NCBI RefSeq assembly: GCF_018448785.1
Contig: NZ_JAHCLU010000006.1
Span: forward strand, 161,504-225,503
From: Halomonas jincaotanensis
GTDB taxonomy: Bacteria; Pseudomonadota; Gammaproteobacteria; Pseudomonadales; Halomonadaceae
Direction: 5' to 3'
DNA: 64,000 nt
Positions 35,037-43,676 of this stretch are shown one piece after another (position 1 is the stretch's first letter; each line of letters starts with the position of its first letter). A program made the position numbers and the translations under genes. The notes beneath the pieces are model-generated. The model did no database searches, was not told where the DNA came from, and saw only the letters and a program-made list of their open reading frames with translations.

Positions 35037-36067
35037 GGGTCCTCGCGTTCCGCGACCACAGTGTCATACAGGGACGTATCGAACAGAGCGTCGAGGTCCA
35101 CGGGCTTCTGCAGCGATCCCTGGTCGACCTGGAAGTCGTGCATCCGCCGAGTGCCCTCGCGGATGGCATGGGGATCGCTGCCGTAGTTGGACGCGGGGGA
35201 GGCGAGGGCCGCCTCCACGGTTTCGAGCGGAATCAGGCGTTTGCCGACGAATTCGCGCACATGCGGTGCGGCGCGATCGGGGTCCTCGACGAGCATCTCG
35301 GTGGCACGCAGGTGCAGTGCCATTAACGCCTGCATTGCCTCGGGATGTTCCGCCAGAGCGGCTTCGCGAGCGGCCAGCACGGCGCCAGGCTGGCCCGGCA
35401 GCATCGCATCGGCGCGAGCCACCACGCGGGCCCGATCGTCACGCTGCTGCACGGTGGTGAGAATCGGCTCAAGAATCGAGGCAGCATCGACGGCGCCGGC
35501 CAGCAGCGCCTGCTGAACGCGGTCGGCCCCCATGGCAACGATTTCCACAGCATCGATGCCGATGCCGAGTTCCTCGACCAGCCAATGGCGCAGCACGGTG
35601 TCCGGCACCGAACCCTGCGGGAAAGTGGCAATCTTGGGCTTGCGTCCCTCTGCGTCGGTGAAGCTGGCGATGGCCTTCGCACCATCATCGTCAGCGCGCT
35701 CGAAATGACCCGCCAGTTCGCCGCGCGCTACCAGACCGATCTGCTCGCTGATGCTGGCCGCCAGGACCTTGATTGGCACACCATTGGCACGTGCCACCAT
35801 GGCGGGACCGATACCGAAGTACATGACGTCGAGCTCGCCGGAGGCCAGCGCCTGGACCATGGCCGGGCCGCTGGAAAAGCGGGTCAGCTCCAGATCCAGG
35901 CCCACCTCCTCGGTCCAGCCCTCGCCTTCCATCACAAACAGCTGGGCGACCGGCAGAATCGGCATGTAGCCGACTTCCAAGGTGGTGGTGGACTCGTCGG
36001 CCTGGCTCAGGCCGGAAAACGTCAGCAGACCGGCGAGCAGGGTCGCCAGAGGTGTGCGTAAGGACAT
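35033..36067 (-). CDS. ABC transporter periplasmic binding protein, NMT1/SsuA type
   Basis: This 344-residue secreted protein has a signal peptide cleaved near SQA-D, followed by LEVGYMPILPVAQLFVMEGEGW, the typical start of an SsuA/TauA/NMT1-like binding protein. The ligand may be a sulfonate, nitrate-like anion or pyrimidine precursor. Co-location with thiE favours a thiamine-related ligand, but no THI-box riboswitch was seen in the 132-bp upstream gap. An 18-bp dyad with GACGC/GCGTC arms lies at 36095-36112, a possible operator. Confidence 0.87.
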   Translation of the reverse strand: MSLRTPLATLLAGLLTFSGLSQADESTTTLEVGYMPILPVAQLFVMEGEGWTEEVGLDLELTRFSSGPAMVQALASGELDVMYFGIGPAMVARANGVPIKVLAASISEQIGLVARGELAGHFERADDDGAKAIASFTDAEGRKPKIATFPQGSVPDTVLRHWLVEELGIGIDAVEIVAMGADRVQQALLAGAVDAASILEPILTTVQQRDDRARVVARADAMLPGQPGAVLAAREAALAEHPEAMQALMALHLRATEMLVEDPDRAAPHVREFVGKRLIPLETVEAALASPASNYGSDPHAIREGTRRMHDFQVDQGSLQKPVDLDALFDTSLYDTVVAEREDP

Positions 36068-36199
36068 GGCAGGGGGACTCCGTCAGAAAGCGTTGACGCC
36101 TAGTCTAGCGTCTTGCTTTATATAACTGAATGGCAACTTTACGATGATTTTTTATAATGATATTGACGAAGCGGGACTCTCGAGGCGAAACGGATCGCA

Positions 36200-36661
36200 T
36201 CAGGGCGCCGGCCCTGCCGCGCCGAGGAAGCGCGTCTGCCAATAGTCCAGATCGATAGAGGTCGTCGTGACGTGTCGTCCACGGCCGGGCGCGTGGATCA
36301 TTTGGCCATCACCCAGATAGATGCCCACATGGCTGGCCTTGCCGCCGCTTGAGGTGTCGAAGAACAACAGGTCGCCGGGTCTCGCCGCAGCAACTCTCGG
36401 TAGGCTCGCGAACTGCTGACGTGAGGTGCGTGGTACCGGAATCCCGGCCCGCGAATAACTCAACTGGACCAGCCCGGAGCAATCCAGCCCGTGTTCGCTT
36501 GTGCCGCCAAAACGGTAGGGCGTGCCGAGGGTGCGTTTCGCCTCGGCAAGGATCAGGGCGCGGTCGATGGAAAGCTCGCCCGGGTCGTCACGGGTAGCGA
36601 GTTCCCGTCCAGCACAGCCGGCGAGTAGCAGAACGACCAGACATAGCGGTAGTAGACGCAT
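36200..36661 (-). CDS. NlpC/P60 lipoprotein peptidase
   Basis: This predicted peptidoglycan endopeptidase has 153 residues and an N-terminal lipoprotein signal (LLLAGC, Cys16). The catalytic set is Cys61 in GLDCSGLVQ, His111 in SHVGIY and His123 in MIHAPG. It resembles MepS/Spr, which cleaves stem-peptide crosslinks during growth. ATG 36661 puts the lipobox at the normal distance; the longer open frame to 36745 would spoil the signal. Confidence 0.9.
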   Translation of the reverse strand: MRLLPLCLVVLLLAGCAGRELATRDDPGELSIDRALILAEAKRTLGTPYRFGGTSEHGLDCSGLVQLSYSRAGIPVPRTSRQQFASLPRVAAARPGDLLFFDTSSGGKASHVGIYLGDGQMIHAPGRGRHVTTTSIDLDYWQTRFLGAAGPAP

Positions 36662-36781
36662 AAACGACCAAGGGCTGTTTGCCGGTGGAGATCGTCGGGC
36701 GGTGTGCGAAGTCGCGAAGATGTCGGGCATGGCCAGTCGGCTCAATCACTAGGGGCGATTTGGCTAACCTAGTCGGTTCGG

Positions 36782-36845
36782 CGCGTCAGCGATAGTTCGT
36801 GTCGGTGAAAGGCCGTGTCAGCGACATATCGTGTCAACGAAAGGC
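36782..36845. repeat. Imperfect 32-bp tandem repeat at a gene end
   Basis: Units 36782-36813 and 36814-36845 match at 25 of 32 positions (shared segments GTCAGCGA and CGTGTC, ending GAAAGGC). The second copy overlaps the last codons and stop of the DUF6482-like gene, so the 3' end of that gene appears duplicated. Confidence 0.7.
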
Positions 36846-37178
36846 GATACGCGTGCCGTAGGCCAACATCTCGTCCGGTGACATGGCATGGCCCGTCACG
36901 CCGATCATTTCATCGCCGCACTGGTCAGCCCAGGTCAACACCCCATGCGTCAGCCCGATGCCACCCAAGCGGTCGCGAATCTCACCGGTCCCCAGGAAGG
37001 TGCAATTTCTGCCCTGCTCATCCGACAGGGTGGACACGCCATTGGCGTGATGCAGACGCACTGTGTAGATGCCATCCATCGACTCTACCTCCACGATGGG
37101 TGACAGGCCATTGTCTAGCGCCGTGGCGAGCTGCTTTAGGGTGATGTGGTCACCGAGTTGGTAGGCTGGTGAAGTCAT
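36834..37178 (-). CDS. DUF6482-like small protein
   Basis: This 114-residue soluble protein has a pattern like DUF6482: an N-terminal helix with LKQLATALDNG, a strand pair PIVEVESMDGIYTVRL, and a late HGVLTWADQCGDEMIGV. The function is unknown. ATG 37178 is preferred; the longer frame upstream has no clear ribosome-binding site. No neighbours suggest a role. Confidence 0.6.
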   Translation of the reverse strand: MTSPAYQLGDHITLKQLATALDNGLSPIVEVESMDGIYTVRLHHANGVSTLSDEQGRNCTFLGTGEIRDRLGGIGLTHGVLTWADQCGDEMIGVTGHAMSPDEMLAYGTRIAFR

Positions 37179-37252
37179 GACGCCGTCTCGTGATGATTCA
37201 TGTATAACTAGTGTAGAAGGCGCTGGCGCCGTGACAAGAACTTTTTGTTGCC

Positions 37253-37990
37253 TCACTCGAAGGCGTAGAGGTCCATGGCCAACACGCCGTGCTCTACGCT
37301 GTGGTGCAACCGCGTGGCTCTCCCTCCGGCGCCCATCGCCACCAATAGCGGCTGGAGGTGCTCAGGGGTGGGGTGGTTGCGGCGGGCCTGAGGCGCGCAC
37401 TGCCAGTCGAGCAGGGCCGCCCGGTCATCGGCTTCCAGATGAGTATAGATCCAATCGGCAAATTCGCCGACCCAGGAAGGCATCGGCGCCTCCCGGGCCT
37501 GCAACGCTGCCAGGTTATGGGTCAGGCTGCCCGACCCGATCACCAGGATGTCTTCCTCGCGCAGTACGGCGAGCGTCTCGCCCAGGGCCACCAGCTCAGC
37601 ATTCGACCATCCCACCGGCAGCGACAGCGAGACCACCGGGATATTGGCCTCGGGGTACATCAGCAACAGCGGTACCCAGGCGCCATGGTCCAGTCCACGC
37701 TCGACGGGCACGGCGTTGAGTTCCCGGGCCAGACGCATGGCGAGTGCAGGTTCGCCCGGGGCGGGGTACTGGCAATCGAAGAGCGCCTGGGGGAAGGCGC
37801 CGAAGTCGTGGATGGTTTCGGGCCGCGCGCTGCGGCTGATCAGCAGCTGGCGGCTTTCCCAGTGGGCGGAAACCACCACGATGGCTTTGGGCTGCCACTT
37901 GTCGCCCAGCTGGCGCAAAAAGTCGTGGGCCGGGCCGGGGGTCAGGGCCAGCATGGGCGAGCCATGGGAAATGAACAGGCTGGGAAGCAT
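37253..37990 (-). CDS. LigB/DODA-type extradiol dioxygenase
   Basis: This 245-residue class III extradiol ring-cleavage dioxygenase resembles YgiD. Metal-binding histidines are in LFISHGSPML (His9) and VVSAHWES (His43), with a later LDHGAWVPL. The physiological substrate in bacteria is often unclear. It lies 67 bp after a DoxX gene and downstream of a LysR gene on the same strand, a common trio. Confidence 0.88.
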   Translation of the reverse strand: MLPSLFISHGSPMLALTPGPAHDFLRQLGDKWQPKAIVVVSAHWESRQLLISRSARPETIHDFGAFPQALFDCQYPAPGEPALAMRLARELNAVPVERGLDHGAWVPLLLMYPEANIPVVSLSLPVGWSNAELVALGETLAVLREEDILVIGSGSLTHNLAALQAREAPMPSWVGEFADWIYTHLEADDRAALLDWQCAPQARRNHPTPEHLQPLLVAMGAGGRATRLHHSVEHGVLAMDLYAFE

Positions 37991-38056
37991 CTCGGTATTC
38001 CTCTGGTAACAGGCGTCGGCCTGTATGGGGCCGACGCGGTCGAAGCGGGTGAGGGA

Positions 38057-38488
38057 TCAGGCGAAGCGGCGGTTGGCGGTCAGGCTGCCACTGCCCAGGC
38101 CGGCCTGCACCAGCAGGGCGAGGGCCCAGAACACCGGAAACTCCCAGCCGCCGCCTTCGTTGGAAAACACCCAGCCGTTGCCGAGGTGGACCCAGGCGGC
38201 GCCGAGCAGCACCGGTATCAGGGCCAGGCTCACCCAGCGGGTGAAGAGGCCGAGGATCAGCGCCAGGCCGCCGCCGACCTCGGCGAGGATGGTCAGGTAG
38301 GCGAGAAAGCCGGGCAGGCCGAGCGACTCGAAGTAACCCACAGTGCCGGGCACGGTGAAGAGGAAGACCTTCATCAGGCCGTGAGCCAGGGTCATGACGC
38401 CGAGCGCGATGCGCAGCAGGGCGATGGCGTGGGGCTGCAGGGTTTCGGTGCGGTTAAGCGCAGTGGCTTGCGTGGTCATGGTCGTCAT
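38057..38488 (-). CDS. DoxX family membrane protein
   Basis: This 143-residue protein has four hydrophobic segments and the DoxX pattern LLRIALGVMTLAHGLMKVF, then FESLGLPGFLAYLTILAEVGGGLALILG. DoxX proteins are small membrane proteins linked to quinone or redox stress. ATG 38488 is used; ATG 38479 is equally possible. Confidence 0.86.
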   Translation of the reverse strand: MTTMTTQATALNRTETLQPHAIALLRIALGVMTLAHGLMKVFLFTVPGTVGYFESLGLPGFLAYLTILAEVGGGLALILGLFTRWVSLALIPVLLGAAWVHLGNGWVFSNEGGGWEFPVFWALALLVQAGLGSGSLTANRRFA

Positions 38489-38565
38489 CTCCGTCGGGGT
38501 TGGTGTTGGGTGATGACATCACTCTACTCGCGACCCATCAGGAGATAATCTGGCCTAAGCGAAAA

Positions 38566-39483
38566 TCATTGTTGCGATATTGGCGACAATCCCAACTCCC
38601 GCTCCCAGACCGGTGGGTCGCCCCAGGCTGCGGCCAGGAAGTCGAGGAAACGCTCGATCTTGGCCGGCAGGTGACGGCGCGCCGGAAAGACGCCATGGAT
38701 GCCCAGCGTTACCGGCGCCTCATCGGTCAGGATCGGCACCAGCCGTCCGCTGCGGATGCTCTCGGTGACCAGGAAGCTCGGCTGGTGGACGATGCCGAGC
38801 CCGGCCTCGGCGGCCAGGGTCAGGACATCGCCATTGTTGCTGTCCAGCGGCCCCTGCACCGCCAGGCGCCGCCCCCCGAGCTGCCACTCGGTGCCCGCGC
38901 CGGTGCGATAGCGCAGGCAGCGGTGCTTGGCCAGCGCCTCCAGGCTCTCGGGCTCGCCGTGCGCGGCCAGGTAGCCCGGCGAGGCGCACAGCAGTAGGCG
39001 GCAGCGCGCCAGCCGGCGTGCCACCAGGCTCGAGTCCGGCAGCACGCCGATACGGATCGCCAAGTCATAGCCCTCCTCGAGCAGGTCCACGCGACGGTCG
39101 TTGAGGTCCAAGCGCACGTCCAGGTCGGGATGCTCGACCATGAAGCGAACGACCTGGGGCGCCAGGTGTCGGGTGCCGAAACTCATGGGGCCGTTGAGCC
39201 GCAGGCGACCCTTCACCTCGGTACTGCCCGCGCCGACCTCGGCCTCGGCGTCCTCCAGCGCTTGCAGGATGCCCTGGGCGCGTGCCAGGTAGCGTTCCCC
39301 CGCCTCGGTCAGGTGCAGGCGCCGGGTGGTGCGCTGGATCAGGCGTACCTCAAGGTGGGCTTCCAGCTGCATGACCAGCCGCGACACCCGGGTCCGCGAC
39401 AGCTCCAGGGCCTCCGCGGCCCGGGTGTAGCTGCCCAGCTCGGCGACCCGGACGAAGGCGGTGATGGCGTCCAGCAGTGGCAT
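38566..39483 (-). CDS. LysR-family transcription regulator
   Basis: This 305-residue regulator has an N-terminal winged helix-turn-helix (LDAITAFVRVAELGSYTRAAEALELSRTRVSR read in two parts) and a LysR substrate-binding domain. ATG 39483 has GGGAG upstream; the open frame starts seven residues earlier. It is on the same strand as the DoxX and dioxygenase genes rather than divergent, so it may be co-transcribed with its targets. The ligand is unknown. Confidence 0.9.
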   Translation of the reverse strand: MPLLDAITAFVRVAELGSYTRAAEALELSRTRVSRLVMQLEAHLEVRLIQRTTRRLHLTEAGERYLARAQGILQALEDAEAEVGAGSTEVKGRLRLNGPMSFGTRHLAPQVVRFMVEHPDLDVRLDLNDRRVDLLEEGYDLAIRIGVLPDSSLVARRLARCRLLLCASPGYLAAHGEPESLEALAKHRCLRYRTGAGTEWQLGGRRLAVQGPLDSNNGDVLTLAAEAGLGIVHQPSFLVTESIRSGRLVPILTDEAPVTLGIHGVFPARRHLPAKIERFLDFLAAAWGDPPVWERELGLSPISQQ

Positions 39484-39509
39484 GGCGTTTCTCCCGACCG
39501 TCATCCGGC

Positions 39510-39804
39510 TCAGTAGCCGGTCATTTCAAGGTAGCCGACGCCGCGCGCGTTTCCGTTGGCGTGGTCGGTAACCTTCACCTCGCCCTCCCAGTAAGGCACC
39601 GAGGTGGGCATCCAGCGCTCGACATGGGGCGCCGCGATTTGCAGATCGATCGGCGAAACCCACCGGTTCGGCTTCCTCTTCTGCGCCGTGCGGCTTGCAC
39701 CCTGCCATGCCTAGCAACACGAGCAGCAACACGAGTCGCAGCAGGGTCGGTAGAAAGACCCGCGCCAGCGTGAGTGGCCGAAAACGCCTCGACATCGGTG
39801 TCAT
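39510..39804 (-). pseudogene. AttH/CrtC-like lipocalin lipoprotein, internally deleted and out of frame
   Basis: ATG 39804 starts a good lipoprotein leader (LVLLGMAGC) in an ATGA overlap with the permease. After about 24 further residues the frame becomes meaningless. A second frame carries the typical C-terminus of an AttH/CrtC-like lipocalin, with WMPTSVPYWEGEVKV and GVGYLEMTGY ending at TGA 39512-39510. Intact relatives are several hundred residues long, so most of the middle is missing and the ends are no longer in frame. The gene must be non-functional. A sequencing deletion is the only alternative. Confidence 0.78.
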
Positions 39805-42332
39805 GCCGCGTCCTCCTCGGCGAGTAGCGCCCGGGGCGGCGACCGCCACAGCGATAGCGCGGGCAGGGCCGCGGCCAGCAGCGCGACGACCACGGCGGTC
39901 GCCACCGTCAGCAGGATCTCACCGGGGAACAGATGCAGCGGCAAGCGCCAGCCGAAGGCGGCGACGTTGATCACCGCGACCAGCCCGGCCGTGACGGCGA
40001 TACCCAACGGCATGGCCAGCAGGGCGGTAAGCAAGGACACGCCGCTCAGCTGGGCGAGCTGCACCGTGATCAACCGTATTCGAGGTACCCCCAGTGCCCA
40101 GAGCGGCGCCAGCCGGCGGCGTCGCTCGCGCGCCTGGGCCAGCAGGCTGGCGAGCAGCGCGAGGGCCGCGACGACCAGCGTCAGCGCACTCAGCGCACGA
40201 GTGATGGTGAAGGTGCGCTCGAAGATGCCGGTGGCGATGCGCTTGATCTCGCGCTGATCCTGCAAGGCGTCCCGGCCCAGGCCGAAGCGGGTGGTCAGTG
40301 CCTCGGCAAGCGCCGCTTCGTCGGCTCCTGGCGCCAGCACCAGGCCCAGCGAGCCGGGGGGTGCCTGGAAGCGTTGCGCCAGCTGCGAGGTGGCCAGCAG
40401 CACTTCGCCGCGGGGGTTGCCATAGTCGGGGTAGATGGCCACGACGTCGAACGACGTCTTGCCGGTCGGGGTGGTGAGCACGATCCGGTCGCCAGGGAAC
40501 AGGCCTTGGGCGATGGCCAACTGTTCATTGACGAAGGCCTCGCCATCGCGGAAGGCCTGCCAGGCCGCCTCCCGCCCCGCCAGCGTCGACAGCAGCGGCC
40601 AGTTCGGCGTCAGGGCCTCCCCCGGCGTGATGCCGTAGACGCTCACGGGCAGATCGAGCGCGGCGGGCGTGCTGGAACCTTCTACCTCGCGATGGTCGAT
40701 GTGGGTGAGCACCGCCTCGGCGTGGCGGGTGGCCAGGCGCGCGGCGACGTCCGTTTGGTCCGCTAACCAGGTGTCGATCTCGTCGAACTGCGCGGCGGGC
40801 GGACGCAGGTAGAGATCGGCAACCAAGCGCTGATCCAGCCAGTCGAGGAAAGTAAGGCGAAAGCCGCCGACCATGCTACTCACGCCCAGGTTGGCAGAGA
40901 GCGCGATCAGCAGCGCCATCATGGCAAGCGATAGCCTCGGCAACTGCAACTGCAGATCCGCTAGCCCCCACTGCACCAGCGGCCGGCCCCGGACGAGGCG
41001 GGCGAGCCCGGCCAGCAGCGCGGCCAAGATGGAGGGTAGCCAGAGCGCACTGGCCAGCAGCAGCGCGGCGAGTATCACGAAGCCGGCTACCAGCCCCTCG
41101 CCGGTGGGCTGGCGGGACAGCCAGACCCATAGCGCCAGCCCGCCGAAAGCCACCGGTACGCCTGCCAGCGCCATGCGTCGCAGCTGGCGGTGGTAGCCCG
41201 CCCGCCAGGCCTGCGCCTGGCCCAGGCCGAGCACGCTGAGCCTGGCGGCTCGCCACAGCACGCCGACCCCGGCCAGTAACAGCCCTCCCAGCGTTACGGC
41301 GATACCGCCCAGCCAGTAGTGCCAGGGCAAGCTGAGCTCAGCGCCCACGCCAGCACCGTAGAGGCTGCCCAGAGTGGCGGCCACGTCCGGCAGTAGCGCG
41401 CGCGCCAGCCAGACGCCGCTGACGATGCCGGCCAGGGCACCCAGGAGGCCCAGCAGTAACAGTTCGAGGGCCAGCAGTGCGACCAGACGCCGCCCCGGTA
41501 CGCCGAGCGCCCGCAGGGTGCGCAGCATGCCCAGCCGCTGCTCCAGGGCCAGGCCCAGCGCGGCCTGCACGATGAACAGCCCTACTACCAGCGCCAGCAG
41601 CGCCATGGCGGTGAGATTGAGATGGAAGCTTTCGGTGAGCTGGCCCGGTGAGATTCGCGACTCGGCCCGCGTCAGCACCATGCCTTCAGGCGCCTCGGCC
41701 AGCGTATCGGGTGCGGCGACCAGCCGCGAGAGCGTCTCACCGCTTTCCATCAGCTGAGCAGCCGCGGCGACGTCCATCACCAGGGTGTTCGGGGGCAGCG
41801 CCGGGGTGATGACCATCGGCGGCAGCCGCTGATTCTCGGCCAAGCGCGGCGCGGTGCCCTCGGCCTGCTCAGCATTGGAGTCGACCCCCAGGGTGGTCAA
41901 GGTGTCTGGCGACAGCCGCGTCTGCCATGGCGGCGTCAGAAAGCCAACGAGATCTCCGTCATTGCCGGACGTGGCAAAGGTGCTGTCGCCGGGCAGGGTA
42001 AGCGCGTCAATACCGATGACCGTCAGCCGGGTGCCATCGCTCGCCTCAAGCTCGCCTTCCAGCAGCGGCGAGACCGGCAAACCCGCGCGGCGCAGGCGCA
42101 CGAAGTCTTCCCGGGTCAGCGCCTCGCCGTCCCGGCGCTCCAGACGGTCAAGTCCGGTGGTGAACAGCGCCTCGGCCCGGGCGTAGCTGTCGCGGGCCGA
42201 GGTGTTGATCGCCTGTACCCCGCTCCACAGGGCGCTGGCCACCCACAGGCCGAGCAGTAGCATGGCCAGCTGGCCGGGGTGGCGCCGATAGTGAGAGAGC
42301 AGCGTCGCCAGGGCGGTAAGCATCAGGCGCAT
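39801..42332 (-). CDS. FtsX-like ABC permease
   Basis: This 843-residue protein has the double FtsX layout: about ten hydrophobic segments, two large extracytoplasmic regions, and conserved helices after each. It resembles permeases paired with an ATPase and an AttH-like lipocalin lipoprotein in lipid or antimicrobial export systems. Here both partner genes beside it are decayed; the intact ATPase at 43673-44341 could still serve it. The frame itself shows no break. Confidence 0.88.
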   Translation of the reverse strand: MRLMLTALATLLSHYRRHPGQLAMLLLGLWVASALWSGVQAINTSARDSYARAEALFTTGLDRLERRDGEALTREDFVRLRRAGLPVSPLLEGELEASDGTRLTVIGIDALTLPGDSTFATSGNDGDLVGFLTPPWQTRLSPDTLTTLGVDSNAEQAEGTAPRLAENQRLPPMVITPALPPNTLVMDVAAAAQLMESGETLSRLVAAPDTLAEAPEGMVLTRAESRISPGQLTESFHLNLTAMALLALVVGLFIVQAALGLALEQRLGMLRTLRALGVPGRRLVALLALELLLLGLLGALAGIVSGVWLARALLPDVAATLGSLYGAGVGAELSLPWHYWLGGIAVTLGGLLLAGVGVLWRAARLSVLGLGQAQAWRAGYHRQLRRMALAGVPVAFGGLALWVWLSRQPTGEGLVAGFVILAALLLASALWLPSILAALLAGLARLVRGRPLVQWGLADLQLQLPRLSLAMMALLIALSANLGVSSMVGGFRLTFLDWLDQRLVADLYLRPPAAQFDEIDTWLADQTDVAARLATRHAEAVLTHIDHREVEGSSTPAALDLPVSVYGITPGEALTPNWPLLSTLAGREAAWQAFRDGEAFVNEQLAIAQGLFPGDRIVLTTPTGKTSFDVVAIYPDYGNPRGEVLLATSQLAQRFQAPPGSLGLVLAPGADEAALAEALTTRFGLGRDALQDQREIKRIATGIFERTFTITRALSALTLVVAALALLASLLAQARERRRRLAPLWALGVPRIRLITVQLAQLSGVSLLTALLAMPLGIAVTAGLVAVINVAAFGWRLPLHLFPGEILLTVATAVVVALLAAALPALSLWRSPPRALLAEEDAA

Positions 42333-42499
42333 GCATGCTGCCCCGACACCCGGTCATGCGACAGCCTCAGATGGCCGGCTAGGGGCGCCTGCAGGCGCAG
42401 GTTGTCGAGTACCGAGAGGCTCGGGTCGACCCTCGCCAGCACCTTGAGCGGCCCCTGTGGGGTCGAATAGGCCTTGTGGACCTGGCGAAACTCGAGCAT
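42323..42499 (-). pseudogene. Remnant of an ABC ATPase gene with two in-frame deletions
   Basis: A 58-codon frame starts MLEFRQVHKAYSTPQGPLKVL, jumps to PSLSVLDNLRLQAPLAGH, then to LRLSH. Each block aligns with a separate part of the intact ATPase at 43673-44341 (MLELRQVHKAYATPQG, then PSLNVVDNLCLQARLAG, then LHLSHG). Walker A, signature and Walker B are all missing, so it cannot bind ATP. The frame is kept, and its TGA lies just inside the permease start. Confidence 0.82.
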
Positions 42500-42662
42500 G
42501 GCGGCCTTCCTGGCGTTTGATAGCCCAGTGATGGTCGCACAGCCGATGGCTCAGGCGAACAGGTGCTCAGGTTCTTGTTGCGCAGATGCGGCGTTTTGGG
42601 CGGGATCAGGGCGGGTGCGCTATGTTGGAAGTTCACTTGCTGTACGCTTCAGGAGGTACATG

Positions 42663-42896
42663 ATGGGTATCTGTGCGACTTGCGGTAATGAATACGGCAA
42701 CACGTTCACGATCACCAAGGACGGCCGGAGCTTCGATTTCGATTCCTTCGAGTGCGCCATTCACAAGCTAGCGCCCTCGTGTGCGCATTGCGATTGCCGG
42801 GTGGTCGGACATGGTGTCCAGCAGGGTGATACGGTCTATTGCTGCGCCCACTGTGCCCAGCAGGCCGGGGACTCCGGGCTGGTCGACCACAACTGA
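42663..42896 (+). CDS. Cys-rich metallothionein-like small protein
   Basis: This 77-residue protein has nine cysteines: CATCGNEYG near the N-terminus, FECAIHKLAPSCAHCDC in the middle and CCAHCAQQ near the end, plus a HGVQQG turn. The layout resembles zinc-binding prokaryotic metallothionein-like proteins. AGGAGGT lies five bases before ATG 42663; ATG 42660 is also possible. No metal genes adjoin it. Confidence 0.72.
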   Translation: MGICATCGNEYGNTFTITKDGRSFDFDSFECAIHKLAPSCAHCDCRVVGHGVQQGDTVYCCAHCAQQAGDSGLVDHN

Positions 42897-42965
42897 GCGG
42901 ACGTCTCCTGTACAGGGCGCTGGACACGCACAGGCCGAGCACGTCTCATGGCGTGCGGCAAGCCA

Positions 42966-43676
42966 CTAGCTGCGGGGTGTCTCTTGGTGCGTGTCCAGAT
43001 GCAGCCAGCGGGCCAGTCGCGAATGGCGCCGTCGGCTCAGGTACCAGGGCAGGAGGGTCATGATGGTGAGGATCACCACAGCGGCAAGGATCGAGAGCAG
43101 CGGATGCAACTCGAAGGTCTGCCCCAGGCTGGCGAACACCAGGCTCATGGGCAGCATGCCGATCAACGTTCCCGCGGTGTAGCGTCCCACGCTAATGGCG
43201 GTGACCCCGGCGGCGTAACTGACCAGGGCGAACGAGAAGATAGGGACCAAACGCGTGACCATTACCGTCAGGAACAACAGACGCTGCGAGCCCTGGTGAC
43301 CGAACAGCGGATTGGTCGGCAGCTTGGCACGCAGTGCCTCGCGGCCCAGCAAGCGGGAGAGATAGAAAGCGATCAGCGCACCCACCATCGCGCCGGCTAT
43401 CGACAGCAGCACCCCCTGAGCCAGACCGAAGGCCAGCCCAGCGGCAGCCGTCACTGGCAGGGTGGGAATCGGGCCAACCACCACGGCCAGTACCATCAAC
43501 AGCAGGAGCAGCATGGGTCCGAGGCTACCCTGGCTGTTGAGCCAGGCGGCGATGCCCGTCGGCGACAGGCTCATGGGCAGGCCGAGCCCCTGCAACAGCC
43601 ACCAGATACCGGACATGATCGCCATCACCGTGGCGATGAGTACGACCCGGAAGCCCCAGACTGACTGTCCTGTCAC
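42966..43676 (-). CDS. TVP38/TMEM64 (VTT) family membrane protein
   Basis: This 236-residue protein has six hydrophobic segments and the VTT/SNARE-associated domain pattern: VVVGPIPTLPVTAAAGLAFG, GALIAFYLSRLLGRE, and VTRLVPIFSFALVSYAAGVT. Relatives may be lipid scramblases. It starts with GTG in a GTGA overlap with the upstream ABC ATPase gene, so the two are coupled. Confidence 0.85.
   Translation of the reverse strand: MTGQSVWGFRVVLIATVMAIMSGIWWLLQGLGLPMSLSPTGIAAWLNSQGSLGPMLLLLLMVLAVVVGPIPTLPVTAAAGLAFGLAQGVLLSIAGAMVGALIAFYLSRLLGREALRAKLPTNPLFGHQGSQRLLFLTVMVTRLVPIFSFALVSYAAGVTAISVGRYTAGTLIGMLPMSLVFASLGQTFELHPLLSILAAVVILTIMTLLPWYLSRRRHSRLARWLHLDTHQETPRS

Noticed and set aside
36068..36199. 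Possible TPP riboswitch before the importer-DsrE-ThiE operon
   Set aside because: The conserved CTGAGA and late THI-box segments are absent.
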